A stretch of 64,000 nt of DNA from Gymnopus androsaceus JB14 (Eukaryota > Basidiomycota > Agaricomycetes > Agaricales > Omphalotaceae): positions 105,241 to 169,240 of the forward strand of contig ML769530.1 in assembly GCA_009733575.1 (NCBI GenBank), in the 5' to 3' direction. The notes beneath the pieces were generated by a model, which was not told the origin of the DNA, ran no database searches, and saw nothing but the letters and a program-made list of their open reading frames with translations. Below, piece by piece: positions 1-10,640 of this stretch; position 1 is the first letter of the stretch, and every line of letters starts with the position of its first letter. The translations under genes were made by a program, and so were the position numbers.

Positions 1-2021
1 CGCAGCGCCGCCGCTTTGTCCTAGTAAACTACTTTTAAGCAGATATTATTGCAATGAAAAATGTGCATTTACCTGGGTATCCAGCCCAAACCAGAGAATT
101 AATCTATGCGTGCATTTTTTAGTGCAACTAGGTATATGAAGGCTGGCAACTTACAGAGGGATTTGCCTTGATATCGCTATCGTCAAGTTGTCCTCCGCCC
201 ATCTGTATAACTACAAACGGCTTTTTTACACAAGCAAGTTCCTGTATCAATTGCAGCTGATTTCCAGGCCAAGTTATATTCAACCTATCCATCCCCTCAG
301 CTTCAATCGTATCGTCTATCCCGCCTGGTAGACCGTCGTCAGCAGATTTTGTGAAGATTAATAAAATCAATAGACATACCAATATACACAACAAGATCGG
401 CAGACTTTGCAGCTGCCAGAGCAGCGCTGAAACCACTCGTATCCGTGGTATCAATGGCCGTCCCACTTTCAAATGTCACGTTAAAACCGGCAGTTTGGAA
501 TGCTTCGAGGGGACTAATGAGGAACGGAGCAACGCCGTTGTAATTGGACTGCATTTGTGTAGTAGCATTACCCCAAGGACCGATGAGTGCGACACTGGTG
601 ATTGATAAGCTGAGAGGGAGCGTTCCGTCGTTCTTCAGAAGCGTGATGCCTTCGAGTGCAGCGGTGTAAGCCAGTTGTTGAGCGGTAGGGGTGTTCACGT
701 TGTCCCAGTTCAATTGACGATAGGGTTGGATGTCTGGGGAGTCAAAATATCCCAGTCTAAGCGAGTGTATGAGATATTCAAGTCCAGTAAAGCATCATCG
801 ATACGCACCTAACGAGCGAGCCATATCGTCTCACCATAGCTTGTACAATATCCGCCTCCACAATTAAATTCTCATTCAACGCCAAAGCCAGATTATCCGA
901 ATACGTCGACCCACAGTCGATATCTGTCCCAGCATGCAATGCCAATGCACTTGCATTCGCCAAGGAGTTGGTGTAATTATGTGGATCAAAGATGTTCTCC
1001 ACCGCATCGCAGTCCGATGTGATCCCTGAAAAGGAAGAAAAAAAAAGTATGTTGATTTAATAACTACGATTCTCCAGCTGCTTCACTTACATTGATCTTC
1101 ACCCAAACCAAAGTAATCCCGGGTGATATTCTGCATCAAGTACACCGACGCACACGAGGGAATCCCATTTACGGCGTTGTAGCTGCACATAATCGACGCG
1201 ACCTTGGCGTCCCGAACACAGCTCTGGAAGCTTGGCGAATAGTACTCTGCAAGGTCCTGTGTAGATACGATGGCATTGAACGCCACCCGGCTATTCCCCT
1301 CCCAGTTCTCCATGTCGTATGCGGCATAATGTTTGCAATCCGCGACGATCTTCAAGTACTGTTGCCCCGCACCAGTAAGTTCTGTTCCAAGTCCGCCTTG
1401 AAGGCCCGTGACTAAGGAGTATGCGTATCTCCCAATGTGAAATGGGTCTTCCCCAGGGGTTTCCTGTCCCCGCCCCCAGCGAGGGTCTTTGAACGGGTTG
1501 ATATTAGGCGTGAAGAACGATAGACCGGCATCGCCAAAGTTGTTGAACGCGCGCGCTTCGGTACTGATAATTGCCGCGACATTGTTGACGAGCTGGTCGT
1601 CGAACGCTGCACCCATGAGGATTGAAGCAGGAAAAGATGTAGCGAAACTGAAATTGTTTCCTGGCGGAGCAAAGTTAACACCCGGGCTGTTTGCTACACC
1701 ATGCTGCAGAATGATGTCAGAAAAAGTGTTTGAGGACAAAAGGGAGAGGGTACTGACAAGAGCCTCACTCCACCACATATAGGCAGGAAGGCCCAGTCGA
1801 GATATGCTCGGAGTTTGGTATCCCATGTTGCTGATCATTTCTGCAAGAGTGAACTCTGCTACAAGTGCTTTGGCTCGGTCAATGTAATTCGCTGAGGTAT
1901 TACAAACCAAGTTGGTTGCAAGCGGTCCATTGGCACAGTCGGGGAATGCAGCGAGTACGCTGGATGTCAGAAGAGGTAGTAATAGAGAAGCCTTTGCGAA
2001 GAAAGTATTCAAGACTGCCAT
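1..2021 (-). CDS. GH3 beta-xylosidase-like secreted glycosidase, 5' part
   Basis: Seven exons can be joined in frame: 2021-1758, 1703-1091, 1025-809, 756-380, 324-155, 103-73 and 20-1, with GT...AG introns of 51-65 nt. The joined length is 1,692 nt (564 codons) and the gene runs off the left edge. The ATG at 2021 opens a hydrophobic signal peptide ending near SSVLA. Family marks in order: NFAPPGNNFSFATSFP, the GH3 segment PRWGRGQETPGEDPF, KHYAAYDMENW, and WITSDCDAVENI with the Asp expected to be the catalytic nucleophile. The second domain begins with GITLLKNDGTLPL and the visible part ends in WAGYPGQSGG. GH3 xylosidases release xylose from xylo-oligosaccharide ends outside the cell. The first intron (54 nt) is in frame and has no stop, so a plain ORF reading adds 18 false residues. 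The exact GH3 subfamily is inferred. Confidence 0.9.
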
Positions 2022-2060
2022 CGGTAGATGATGATCCTCCAGCCCAACCAGTCTGACTTC

Positions 2061-2068
2061 TTTTATAA
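2061..2068 (-). promoter_or_regulatory. TATA-like box of the GH3 gene
   Basis: On the minus strand CTTATAAAAG lies about 40 bp upstream of the GH3 ATG at 2021. The spacing suits a TATA box with a very short 5' UTR. Inferred from position and sequence only. Confidence 0.4.
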
Positions 2069-2149
2069 GTGATCTGGGTGTCGATTATACATTTGAATAG
2101 ACTCACGAGAATCTGATGAGATGAAGAGCTCGCTGAATAGTGGCATTTC

Positions 2150-2640
2150 GGAAGTAAACTGCATCAAACTTGGTCACAATTGGTGATGGGGTCAATGGGT
2201 CGCAATTCAATTGATGATGGGGTGATCAATTGGTCTCACTTGGTCGCAAGAGGTCTCACTTGATCTCATTTGAATATGGAAGCTCTTGAGACCAAGTGAG
2301 ACCAATTGTGACTACTGTACCGTTATGATCGTTAGTTCATCGATTCCGAAAATTTTGACCTGAAAAAATACAAGAGAAATCTGAAAATTTGAGAAAAAAT
2401 AAAAACTGCATTCGGATTTTTTCGAGGATGACGCATGACTAAATTAACGGTTGTAATTGTACAGTAATTGAGCTTTCCATCACCAATTGTGATTGAGTGA
2501 TGTCCCATCATCAATTGAGACCAAGTGAGAGCAATTGCAACAAAGTGAGCTCCCTGCCACCAATTGTCACCAATTGAGCTCGCTGTTATCAATTGCACTG
2601 CATGCAAATTTCCATAAGTTTGTGGCACTTATGGAAGGTT
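2150..2640. repeat. CAATTG-rich inverted-repeat region
   Basis: The words CAATTG, GAGACCAAGTGAG and their complements recur on both sides of a small MITE at 2315-2464. The left half carries mostly CAATTGGTCTCACTTGG-type words and the right half the complementary CAATTGAGACCAAGTGAG type. The block can therefore fold back on itself. It looks like an older repeat with subterminal inverted words, split by the younger MITE. No coding potential seen. Confidence 0.45.
2315..2464. mobile_element. 150-bp MITE with TA duplication
   Basis: Ends are CTGTAC... and ...GTACAG, flanked by TA at 2313-2314 and 2465-2466. Inner TIR sequence is imperfectly complementary (CGTTATGATCGTTAG against its partner near 2441-2458). 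TA duplications suggest mobilisation by a Tc1/mariner-type transposase. Its CTGTAC ends and inner ATGACGCATGACT word are shared with the MITE at 34471-34863. Confidence 0.5.
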
Positions 2641-3412
2641 TATGGTGAACCTACAAATTAAAAATCAAGGAAAACATCAGACTCACCACTTATCACTTAT
2701 CTTTGACTGCTATGGCAAACTTATGGAATTGAATCTCCAAAGAGAGCAAAAAGTTTCCATAAGTTCTGGCTAAGTCCCTCAATTGTTGAAACTAGATATG
2801 CTTGCAATCAGTGTTTATCATCTGTCAATCATGGATGCAGATATCATCTCGTTCAACTCCTTGAAACACTGATTGTAGCTGTGCTACATCCAGTAACAGC
2901 ATTACAGATGCATATGCTGATTCATTACTTTCATCACTCTAGTTATGCTATTCAATAGTTACACATCTATGATTGTAGTGGTGGATCTCAGTTAAGATCA
3001 TCAACATCAGCAAATTGGCAAAAGTATGGCATGTATGACAGGTATGATCACATAGAATCTATGCATGCCATACAATCAAATTTGGAAAATCTCCATACAC
3101 AGCTGAAAATCTCCATACTTAGTGCACATTTTCAGGCCATCCATACCCGCTATACAATTTACAAATTTAGTCTTTCAAGTTTGATGCTCCATCTAATATT
3201 ATTAGTGTAGTCTTTTCATGCACTCTATTATTATACATACCACTTATATATGAGTGCATGTGAAAGTACAAAGGTTTTAGATTCAGAGACTCAGGGAGAC
3301 TCAGAGACTTTGGCAGAAACTTTGCTTGCGGGAGAATGAAGGGAAAAGCAGAGTAAGGGAACTTTAGGAATTTCCACAAGTAGTGAGTGCAAATGTACAG
3401 ATTGATATTTTG
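2641..3412. other. AT-rich stretch without a recognised gene
   Basis: No gene seen. The stretch contains scattered GTATGG/CCATAC words near 3020-3150, which also recur at 15180-15310. The only open frame (minus, 3167-3421) lacks any family resemblance. Confidence 0.4.
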
Positions 3413-3562
3413 CATCAGCAAAACCTGGGCATGCTGTGGAGAACTCCACAGTTCTCCACAGCACTCATAGCAGCCATAGAGCCCATAGCAAGGCCCCCCT
3501 TTGTGGAGAACTATGGATTGCTATGGAATGCTATAAACTGCTATAAGAGCAACGCGGATATC
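3413..3562. repeat. Hairpin element, CATCAGCAAAA family (copy 1)
   Basis: Starts with CATCAGCAAAACCTGGG at 3413. The interior is made of CATAGCA/TGCTATG words that pair across a centre near 3490. The right end (GCGGATATC, about 3555-3562) is a degraded version of the same terminus. Other copies lie at 14083-14247, 15338-15547, 16043-16322, 17019-17237 and 49953-50348. Confidence 0.45.
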
Positions 3563-3775
3563 ACAAAAATGACATCTGTCAGAATTATATAATTTATATT
3601 CAATACCAAATATATTACTCTTTTGAATTCACTGCATTTCCTGCGATGTATAATCTGAGGTAAACTTGGGGTATTCCATATAGTATTCACCCTGTAAACT
3701 CCAAGTAGGCAAAATCCACTGGGTATCCAGGACGTATAATGCTCCAGAATACTAAGTGGAGGTATATACCTTGTA

Positions 3776-4880
3776 CAGTCGGGGACAGCCAAACTCGACA
3801 AAAATCTTGACCGAGTTATGCAGGCTTCGAATGGTATCGGAGAAGGATGTGAACCACGTTTCTATGTTATTTAGGACCTAAAGTATTATTAACAACAAGC
3901 AGATTTTCTATAAAGTGAACTTTGAACTTTTGACCCTCAAAAATTGGCTGTACCCAAAAAAAAATCACTAAAAATATGAAAAAGTGTGGAAAACACTTCT
4001 TTTTTCATTCTGATTATGATTCCGACAAAAAACAAGTTGACCGTTAGGTCACTTCTGTCAACCAAAAAAGGAAATAATAAGCGCCTCTATCTTTCCACAA
4101 GTCTTAACATGCCTGGTGGGTGTCCTCGAAAACGCAAACGGAATATTTCTGGCTTGAAGAATCACTCAATTCCCTTGGAGGAAGCTCCAGAAGCCACTGA
4201 CACTGACCAAATACATCCTGAAGAGCCAACTGGTGCTGTCTTGAATTGTGAAAAGTGCCACTGGTCCAGATGAAGACCCGGAAGATTCTTGGATTCGAGA
4301 CTCTGATTACAGAGGCCGGCCACTACTGTATCTTCTTACCAAAATTCCATTGTGAGTTGAACCCGATTGAAATGGTATGCTTTTCTATACATACTGACTA
4401 CTTTTGCTGATCCTCGATGTTGTAGTACTGGGGCTGGGTCAAGTACCGGTTTAGAGAGATCCCAAAGAAAACCTTCCAAGATGCTAAGGATACGGCATTC
4501 AAATACCTTGATGCATGCCCTACTGAAGTGAAAAGACATTTCATCAATCGATCTTTTCGCTGGATGAGTGCTTATTGATGCGGACTGACAGGAAAGACAG
4601 CCGAATGAGCAGTAAAGAAGCAGAAGACTCATCGTTCTGTTTCGGCAGGTGCAGTGATACATTTAGATACAATAATGGACCATACATAGCTGTAGATACC
4701 CTAAAATTTTTGATGAAAACATCTGAAAATTTGGCTGTCCCAAAAATGTTGTGGGAAAAATCCCGAAAAATGCTTTTTCAACGTATTTCACTTATCTGAG
4801 TCCAAAACTGTACTCAGTTTGCCCTAGAAAACTCCCGATCAGCTGCAATTAAAATTGTCGAGTTTGGCTGTCCCCGACTG
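3776..4880. mobile_element. Tc1/mariner-like element, internally deleted, with perfect 26-bp TIRs
   Basis: Both ends begin CAGTCGGGGACAGCCAAACT and stay identical for 26 bp; TA dinucleotides at 3774-3775 and 4881-4882 are the duplication. At 1,105 bp it is shorter than an autonomous copy would need. The inside holds only an N-terminal-like reading frame (3986-4273) and the C-terminal end of a DDE transposase. Family placement rests on the TA site, the TIR style and the CELNPIEMYWGW motif. Confidence 0.8.
4341..4660 (+). pseudogene. C-terminal fragment of Tc1/mariner-like transposase
   Basis: The frame reads KFHCELNPIEM, then a 51-nt intron (4375-4425), then YWGWVKYRFREIPKKTFQ and so on to about 4660. 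ELNPIE-YWG is the segment carrying the last acidic residue of the DDE/DDD triad in fungal mariner-type transposases. The frame is broken by TGA at 4576-4578 (before CGLTGK) and another TGA about 12 codons on (before AVKKQ), where relatives have Arg and Trp. The catalytic first and second Asp regions are missing, so this copy cannot make an active enzyme. Confidence 0.7.
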
Positions 4881-4882
4881 TA

Positions 4883-5681
4883 TTAGGTGTGTATTCTTCA
4901 CAAAACCTTTGTATTTTGTATGTATTTTTGTAACTCTCACAAAGACTTGTATATCTTTCAAATTCTCATGTATTCACTGTGTATTCATCATGTATTCTGG
5001 ATGTATACCGGAGTGTATACTGAATGTTATACTCCATGAATACACCATTTCTGAAATGCATTAAAATGATGAAAGTACTTGTCTTTGCCCTCATTGAAAT
5101 ACTTACCATTACAGAGACTATAACTACGCCAACCACTGGCCGCAGGGTGACTTGTCTCAGACGCATCCATAACACCCCCCCTTCTAGTCCTGTCTCTCCT
5201 CGTCATCCTCCAGATCTCTTTAACCGCAACACTATTCTCGGACGCAAGAATATCAAATGACACTGCACAGATGTCCACACAAAAGTAGACAAATGGATCC
5301 AGGCCAATATGAACTCAGACATGCCCTTGGAGGTTGATGGAGTTGACGAGCGGCTCATAGACTCAATTGTCTCTGAAGATTGGGTGTTATGTCGAATTGA
5401 GATGGTTTACAACCATGTGCGTAAATTAATGGCTGGAATTAATCTGTTTTCTTTCTTAATTTCCATCTCAAGGGAGTTGATAAGATTGGAGACCATTGTA
5501 GTAACATTGTCAATGAATGCAGCATTCACAACGTCATGCTGTTCTGCGGGCCAGTTGGGTCGAGCATGTCTCGTATTATCGCCTGAGACTGGCACCTCCT
5601 CATCCGGTGCTAGAGGGGGTGGAAGTATTGCTCACTTTCCTTTAGCAAACGATAGTCCTAGAGCGGCATGCGCCTGGCGAT
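4883..5681. other. Unresolved region with minus-strand coding remnants
   Basis: 4890-5060 is rich in TGTATTC words, similar in style to 7740-8110. On the minus strand two readable stretches occur: one around 5595-5410 (DNTRHARPNWPAEQHDVVNA), and one around 5340-5040. The second can be read through one TGA as HV*VHIGLDPFVYFCVDICA. They look like exons of an old gene, but I do not recognise the family. No complete gene can be drawn. Confidence 0.3.
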
Positions 5682-6382
5682 GGATAATTCTACTCAACAA
5701 CCCTGTTGAAGGGGTTGTTGGGATCTAACAACCCTCAAAATTTCGGTGTAACAGTGACAGTGACACCAGTGTTGCAACAGGTCACAGCAGAAAATTCTTA
5801 AGTCTAAGTGTATTGGAGCTATCGAGAATGTAGAATAACTGTTACAAACGTGAATTGTTTACTGAAAATAAGATGGCCACAGGCATCTGGGACTGAGTGT
5901 CATGGACCGCGCAATGCCGCAAACACACCGAGTCATGCACCCGCCACCCTGGCAGTGGGTTTGCTGTCGTCCTAGGATTATTTGAGTGATGAGTGTTTTG
6001 ATTCATGGGACTATGTTCTGCGGCAACATTGAGTGGAGCAGTATCTGGCATATAGAAAAGCTGGTGAGTCCGAGAGTATCTTGCAAGAAAGAAAAGCGCA
6101 CCTAGGTCCTATTACCCATACCAACCTCCACTGCTACTCTTCTTTGTCACTAACACTCCCGAGTACTTGCCAAGTACAACTGAAAAGGTTCAGCTTTGTG
6201 AGCATGTTGGTAGGTTGAAGAGGAGGGTGAAGGATGGCGCAGCATCGACGCGATGGACGCAGATGGCATACGTGTCAAAGTTACATCTCGGTCAAAATCC
6301 GGCGTGACCGGCAATCACGAGATACAAAGAGGTTGCCAGAAGGGTTGTTTCGGATCAACGGGGTTGTTCAGTAGAATTATCC
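5682..6382. mobile_element. 701-bp TIR element with 9-bp target duplication
   Basis: Ends are GGATAATTCTACT...AGTAGAATTATCC and the TIR continues imperfectly for about 50 bp with GGGTTGTT words. Flanks are CCTGGCGAT (left) and CCTGGCAAT (right), a 9-bp duplication with one transition. A 9-bp site fits Mutator-like (MULE) elements. No transposase is encoded, so it is non-autonomous. Confidence 0.65.
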
Positions 6383-6497
6383 CCTGGCAATGGACTAGGC
6401 CCTGTCAAAAGCAGTGAGATACATTATACTATATACAGTAACAAGTTATCTCACTCACAATGAGCTTATTATCTCTTTCAGGCTTGCTCCTTTCAAC

Positions 6498-6734
6498 TCA
6501 TTTGGGTCCCGAACTTGGCTCTCTGCTAGTACTAGTAATGTCTCCTTCCACTGCGTTTGTTGTTTTGAGCTCATCGATTTGTCGATGCAGGTCGGAAATA
6601 CGACGGTCGGAATCCGCAAGCTTGTCTTTGAGGCCACCAGCATCCTTTTGTAGGGTGGAAATGATAGTTTGAGGCACGGTCACTTGCCCAGGTGGATGAT
6701 TGTAAGTATCCGAGTTGTTCTGTCGTGTACCCTG
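6498..6734 (-). CDS. Possible last exon of an unrecognised coiled-coil protein
   Basis: After an AG acceptor (GAGACAG, about 6735-6741) the frame reads NNSDTYNHPPGQVTVPQTII and continues through a heptad-rich stretch (LADSDRRISDLHRQIDELKT) to a TGA at 6498-6500. A second minus-strand stretch at about 7620-7425, rich in Asn, Ser and Gly (SPYNYNVNYGLSASPSLS), ends at a good GT donor and may be an upstream exon. The two cannot be joined with confidence, and the DNA between may hold an insertion. The family is not recognised. Confidence 0.25.
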   Translation of the reverse strand, partial: QGTRQNNSDTYNHPPGQVTVPQTIISTLQKDAGGLKDKLADSDRRISDLHRQIDELKTTNAVEGDITSTSREPSSGPK

Positions 6735-6741
6735 TCTCAGA

Positions 6742-8403
6742 ATGCGTCAGTGCAGTTGGTTACAAGGAAAGCATACACCATACGTTAATTGGACCAGAAT
6801 AATTTTCGTTGAAGTTGGGAAGCAATTGGTTGTTATTAAAGTTGAAGTCAGGTGTTACAACATGCTGGCCACGGGCCGGTATACTTACCAACTGACCGAG
6901 GTCCCTCTGTACTTATACCAGTTACTTCTTCTAGTGACCAAGCTGACCGGCGGTCACCTCGGTCCCCTCAGTCTGTTTCTTATTGTTTCCTATTCACTCT
7001 CACGTTTAACAATTACTCTAACCAAACACAATTACTTATTATTCTCCTTCCTGGATGACTTATTATAGTATGGGAAGCTATTATCTTTATTTAACAATAA
7101 GGACTACCGTATATAAGCCGATCATCTTGTATAGTAGTCTTTAGTTTAAATATCAACTTGGATTAACCCTATACTTGACTCAATGCCTTCCGGCCTTGAT
7201 CCTTAATCACAATGACCTTCGCGTCATCGCTTCCATTCCCTTCAGGACATTTGGCGTAGCAAGGTCTGTCCTAATAGATGGTCCGCGGTCGTGCTCCCTG
7301 TCTCGTGTCTCCGGTTGGCAACTACTTTGGTTGGATATGTAAGTCGGGATATCCCTTTGGCAAGACCAGCTGTGAGTGAATAGTTATTCCTGACCCAGAA
7401 CAGTACTAGTACTCACATTTAAATTGTTATTATATCCAGTGTACCCATTATGCGATGGGGTGCTATGATTGACTACTCCATTGGGGAAACCGCTGTGATT
7501 AATTGGTGTACCGGTATGGTCACTATTATTCATAGAAAGAGATGGCGAAGCTGACAATCCATAGTTAACGTTATAGTTATATGGTGAAGAAATCCTTCTC
7601 CTGAATGGTCCATGGTGGCGAAGTGTAAGTCCAATTCCGAAAAAAAGAATTTTGATGAGCTTATATCCTGCAGTTTTGCTTCCGTGGAGATGGCCGAGCT
7701 ACTGTACAGTACCTCCAGAACGAGCCTCACACCCTAGTACTTGTTTCATTTGGATCTGTTTCCTCTATGTGTATATATATGTTCGAGTATTAGTATGTAA
7801 TCCTAGGTATCGGAGGCTCCGGAAGCAAACCGGAGCCAATACATGAAATCCGTTTCCTATGACATGTGAGCCGGTATAAGAGTCATGGAAACGTGACTGT
7901 ATTCCTTGAGTATAATCTGGGTATAATCTGGCGTATTCTATGTGTATTTTTTGCAGCCTACTACCTGTATAAACATAGGAATACCTGAGACATACTCCAA
8001 TTATACATTCATTTACAAGGGTTATACACCCGCTGAATTCAATTAGTATTTGCTAGGTATATAGGATGTATAATATTCTTTATACATAGCTGTTACCCCT
8101 GCTGTATTCTAGAGGTATTCCCTATATTATATGTCGCAGGAAACGCAGTGATTATTCCCTTGATTTGCAAAACCAGTGCGAGACTGCAAGTAATCATATA
8201 AATAATATATTGATACATCTGTAGCACTACAAGTAGTACAATGTAGTGAGACTAGTATAACAATTTGTATATACAGTACTAATGGAGCCTTGATACTATT
8301 ACTACTCATGAGTGGTCATGACTGGTGATACCTGTTAGTAGATAAATGAAAAATAAAGAAGCAGGTGCTCACTGTTGGAGGGAAGAAGTTGATGTTGCAA
8401 CAT
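6742..8403. other. Non-coding or unresolved region left of the copia element
   Basis: Apart from the Asn/Ser-rich minus-strand stretch at 7425-7620, no gene is evident. 7740-8110 is AT-rich with repeated TATTC/GAATA words. No paired LTR or TIR was found, though 6870-7400 could be an old solo LTR. Confidence 0.3.
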
Positions 8404-8766
8404 TGTTGGAATATCAAAGGTAAATATATCTTATCGAACTATACATGGAATGCTTTCTCGTAGTATCCACTTGTTTGTATTACCATCCCATGCACTCCAC
8501 TGTTATCGTCTCGCAGACTCCACTCAGTCTCTCGCCGTATCCAGTTGCTCTCTCGTAGTACCCACTCTACCATATGGACAGTAGCCACAAGTATTCACAC
8601 AGTAGCCACCTGCCCAATATATCATTTGTACTTAGGACTGTATATAAGCTTAGGTACCATACCCTGTAATAACACTGTTGTTCCCCATTGATCTGTGTCA
8701 TTGTTACTACTAAGTCCTGTGTGGACTTACTGCTGCTACTTCCTATTTAGGAACATAACTCTAATA
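8404..8766 (+). repeat. Left LTR of the copia element
   Basis: Begins TGTTGGAATATC and ends CTCTAATA directly before the primer site. It contains the promoter TATATAAG at 8641-8648. Its match at 13655-14017 has the same length. Confidence 0.9.
8641..8648 (+). promoter_or_regulatory. TATA box in the left LTR
   Basis: TATATAAG about 125 bp before the LTR end, conserved in the right LTR at 13892-13899. Expected to set the start of the genomic RNA. Confidence 0.5.
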
Positions 8767-8779
8767 GGTTATGGGCCCC
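8767..8779 (+). other. Primer binding site, initiator-Met tRNA anticodon type
   Basis: GGTTATGGGCCCC follows the LTR without a gap. It is one base away from the complement of the anticodon stem-loop of eukaryotic initiator tRNA-Met (GGGGCTCATAACC). Copia-type elements are known to prime from the 5' half of this tRNA, so the site fits a half-tRNA primer. The tRNA match is from memory. Confidence 0.6.
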
Positions 8780-8824
8780 GGCCTTAACCATTGATGCATC
8801 TATTTGTGGATATAACCCTTGTTG

Positions 8825-10640
8825 ATGTCACAATCTAGGCCTACTGCACCAGCAGCTCGCAGAACAGCATCAGGCCAAGCAGCCGCCGCCACCACAGCAT
8901 CCAGCAGTGCACCAGCACCTCTACCATTACCATTACCAGCCACCAATCCGAAGGCACCTTGCGCTTCGAAATCACATATAGCGGACAAAGATGAAACCCG
9001 CGACAGGTGGTGGAATCCAACCAAAGAAAAGTGGTTTGTTTGTGTTAAACAGCCTTTCCCAAACCGGTACGATACACCTCACAAGGACACTAAATATACT
9101 GCAGAATTACCGGATTATGCCGATCTACCTGATATTGGTCAGGAACAATATATCAAAGTCGCAGAAAACAAAAGACAGGAGAAAAGATGTAGCGAACGTC
9201 TAGCCAGCAAACAGAAAGCCGCAGCCTCATCTTCATCTAATCCCACTCCAGCACCTACTCCTTCACCGGCTCCAGTTTCATTACCAAAACAAGAGCCAGA
9301 GCAAACACCACCTCCACCTCCACCACATACATCTCCACAGCCATCTCCACAACGAACTCCACAGCCCTTACCAAGTAATCTCCCACCAGATCCTACACCC
9401 CCATCTCCATCAGATCCATCAGATTCAGGATCTGAATCATCAGGGGCAATTGAATCAGATTCCGACGATGACAGTATGTCTAAAGCGCAAAAAGCCTTTG
9501 ATAAGGTTACAACCTTAAAGTTGGACAGATCAAACTGGGACACATGGAAAACTTGAGTGGAATTTGCAGCCAGATCTATTGGCTATCAGCGCTATTTTGA
9601 ATAGAATCCACAATTGACAAGTGATCCAGATGCAATGGAGAATGATAGAGAAAAGGATAATGTCCTTTTGAATGCTATCATTGGCAGGTTATCGGATGGA
9701 ATATTCCGAAGGTATAGGAACTATAACAACATGAAACAGTTGTGGGATAATTTACTTGCTGATTATGATTCTAAAAATGCTCTTACTGAATCATTTTTGC
9801 AAAGACGACTTCACACTATGCAATGCACCAACCCATCCAAGGTCAATAAACATTTGGATGACATGATCAGCATCCGGGATGACCTCACAACAAGAGGAAT
9901 CAATATCAATGACAATATATTTGTCAACACCATCATGTCCTCTGTCCCTGACACCTTCAAAGCCACCATAAACGCATTGGCTGTTTTCTCTGTGAAAGCA
10001 GACCAAAAGCTCAGTCCTGCCGAGCTTATCTCTACCATTTGTGCCGAATCTATGGTACACCAAATGCGACATGATCACAAGAAGGAATTGGCAAATTATG
10101 CCGGTAACAGGGGATGAGGAGGATTCCGAGGTCATGGAAATTCCTTCAGGGGAAATTCCCAAGGCAGAGGCAAAGGCCAAGGAGGGGCGACAAGTCGCCA
10201 AGACTCCATCTGCTACAATTGCAGAGGCAAAGGACACTTCGGCAATCAATGTCCATCAGAAAAGCACAGCCAGGCCAATGAGGCCAAGGAAGCAAAACCT
10301 CCCAAGGAGCAGAAGAAGAAGAAGTCAGATGGAAACTGGAGAGACAGGCTGAAGAATAATGAAGTGGCATCCTCATCTATGATTGAGGAATTACCAGAGT
10401 CATCATGGGCAGCAATCGAAATTCCTGCTAAGCCAGGGAATCTTGTTTTCAATTTTTCCGAAATAGCTGATAAATTCGAATTAGCTCTTTCATCGCCGAG
10501 TGATCAAAGTAACACGGAACAAAAAATCGAAACTCCTCAGCCTCTTACTCTCATAACTACTTCAGAACTCAATGACCAGCGCAATGAAGAGGAGGAAGAA
10601 GTATACATCGATGTTAACCTCTTTCCTTCCTCAAAATTTG
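8825..10640 (+). pseudogene. copia gag, three in-frame stops
   Basis: One reading frame from the ATG at 8825 carries a Pro/Ser-rich N-terminus and then a UBN2-type gag core (TLKLDRSNWDTWKT onward; LWDNLLADYDSKNAL; FLQRRLHTMQCTNPSKVNKH). It ends with the CCHC zinc knuckle CYNCRGKGHFGNQC at about 10211-10252. Stops lie at 9554 (TGA), 9602 (TAG) and 10115 (TGA), each where the frame resumes cleanly. After the knuckle comes a charged, Lys-rich stretch and then the protease region. Gag packages the element RNA into particles; this copy cannot make it full length. Confidence 0.85.
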
